DNA from: JBAZGH01 sp041652935
GTDB taxonomy: Bacteria > Patescibacteriota > Patescibacteriia > Patescibacteriales > XYC2-FULL-47-12
NCBI GenBank assembly: GCA_041652935.1
Contig: JBAZGH010000001.1
Location: 21,365-85,364 of the forward strand
Direction of reading: 5' to 3'
Length of the DNA stretch: 64,000 nucleotides
The notes beneath the pieces are model-generated. The model searched no databases, had not been told where the DNA came from, and was given only the letters and a program-made list of their open reading frames with translations. The translations under genes were made by a program, and so were the position numbers. Shown one piece after another: positions 63,984 through 64,000 of the stretch (within the stretch, counting starts at the first letter, position 1; every line of letters begins with the position of its first letter).

Positions 63984-64000
63984 GACGACCATAATATAAA

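Noticed and set aside
63741..63992. Minus-strand 83-codon frame at the right edge
   Set aside because: Its start lies in the CAGTAAC array and its end in the MITE-like element; no motif.
1..64000. Genetic code 25 (UGA as Gly)
   Set aside because: UGA ends intact genes, such as the foldase at 22608 and the 64-residue gene at 17542, so the standard bacterial code applies.

Overview
ORGANISM. The window looks like chromosome from a Candidate Phyla Radiation bacterium (Patescibacteria, Parcubacteria-like). This is inferred from gene content and not proven. It is AT-rich and densely packed with short intergenic spaces. Most genes have no obvious Shine-Dalgarno sequence and use ATG starts. It encodes a Gram-positive-type envelope (MurJ, UppP, MltG, D,D-carboxypeptidase) with no LPS genes, and several lineage-typical small proteins (GxxExxY protein, DUF5663-like, divergent FtsL/DivIC). 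TGA is used as a stop, so the code is table 11 and not the Gracilibacteria code. LAYOUT. (1) 1-7.5 kb: end of a surface-glycan cluster, with an oxidoreductase tail, SpsF-type cytidylyltransferase, HemL-like aminotransferase, YdcF-like protein, pseudaminic/sialic acid synthase, methyltransferase, formyltransferase-like protein, PIG-L deacetylase and, convergent, a polyprenyl-phosphate sugar transferase. Together they point to a nonulosonic-acid-containing surface polymer. (2) 7.6-9.4 kb: a GC-richer radical SAM gene with its own promoter, SD and terminator. (3) 9.4-22.6 kb: core genes holB, BNR-propeller lipoprotein, frr, rseP, murJ, lepA, recJ, rnhA, a FtsL/DivIC-like protein and a parvulin-type foldase. 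(4) 22.6-30.8 kb: tRNA-Thr and tRNA-Gly, an RlpA/D,D-carboxypeptidase fusion, ftsEX, a PfkB kinase with pduL, glycosyltransferases and a VanZ-like protein. (5) 30.9-36.8 kb: pilT, dtd, NUDIX, slipin, membrane proteins and a protease-dead HtrA-like protein. (6) 36.8-43.4 kb: lower glycolysis (pgk, SIMPL protein, frameshifted eno, gpmI) followed by a degenerate second gpmI. (7) 43.4-50.4 kb: lipid carrier and wall genes (DUF212, uppP, CAP protein, manC, mltG), pyrH and rplJL with its leader. (8) 50.4-60.7 kb: large proteins of unknown role, including a PP2C-like/propeller protein and a 2141-residue protein with FtsK-gamma-like winged helices. (9) 60.7-64 kb: an OmpA-like membrane protein with a consensus promoter and long leader, a coiled-coil protein, tsaB, and finally a promoter with MraZ-box-like sites suggesting that mraZ and a division cluster follow beyond the window. 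REPEATS. The most striking feature is a dispersed family of degenerate tandem heptanucleotides (types such as AAGTTAC, CAAGTAA, NNGTAAN, AACACGC). They occur as long arrays, as inverted pairs between genes, and as short in-frame arrays inside essential genes (recJ, pgk, eno). Palindromic REP/MITE-like elements are also dispersed between genes, and some lie inside reading frames (lepA, tsaB, the 2141-residue protein). I ran no searches. Family names are from reading the translations.
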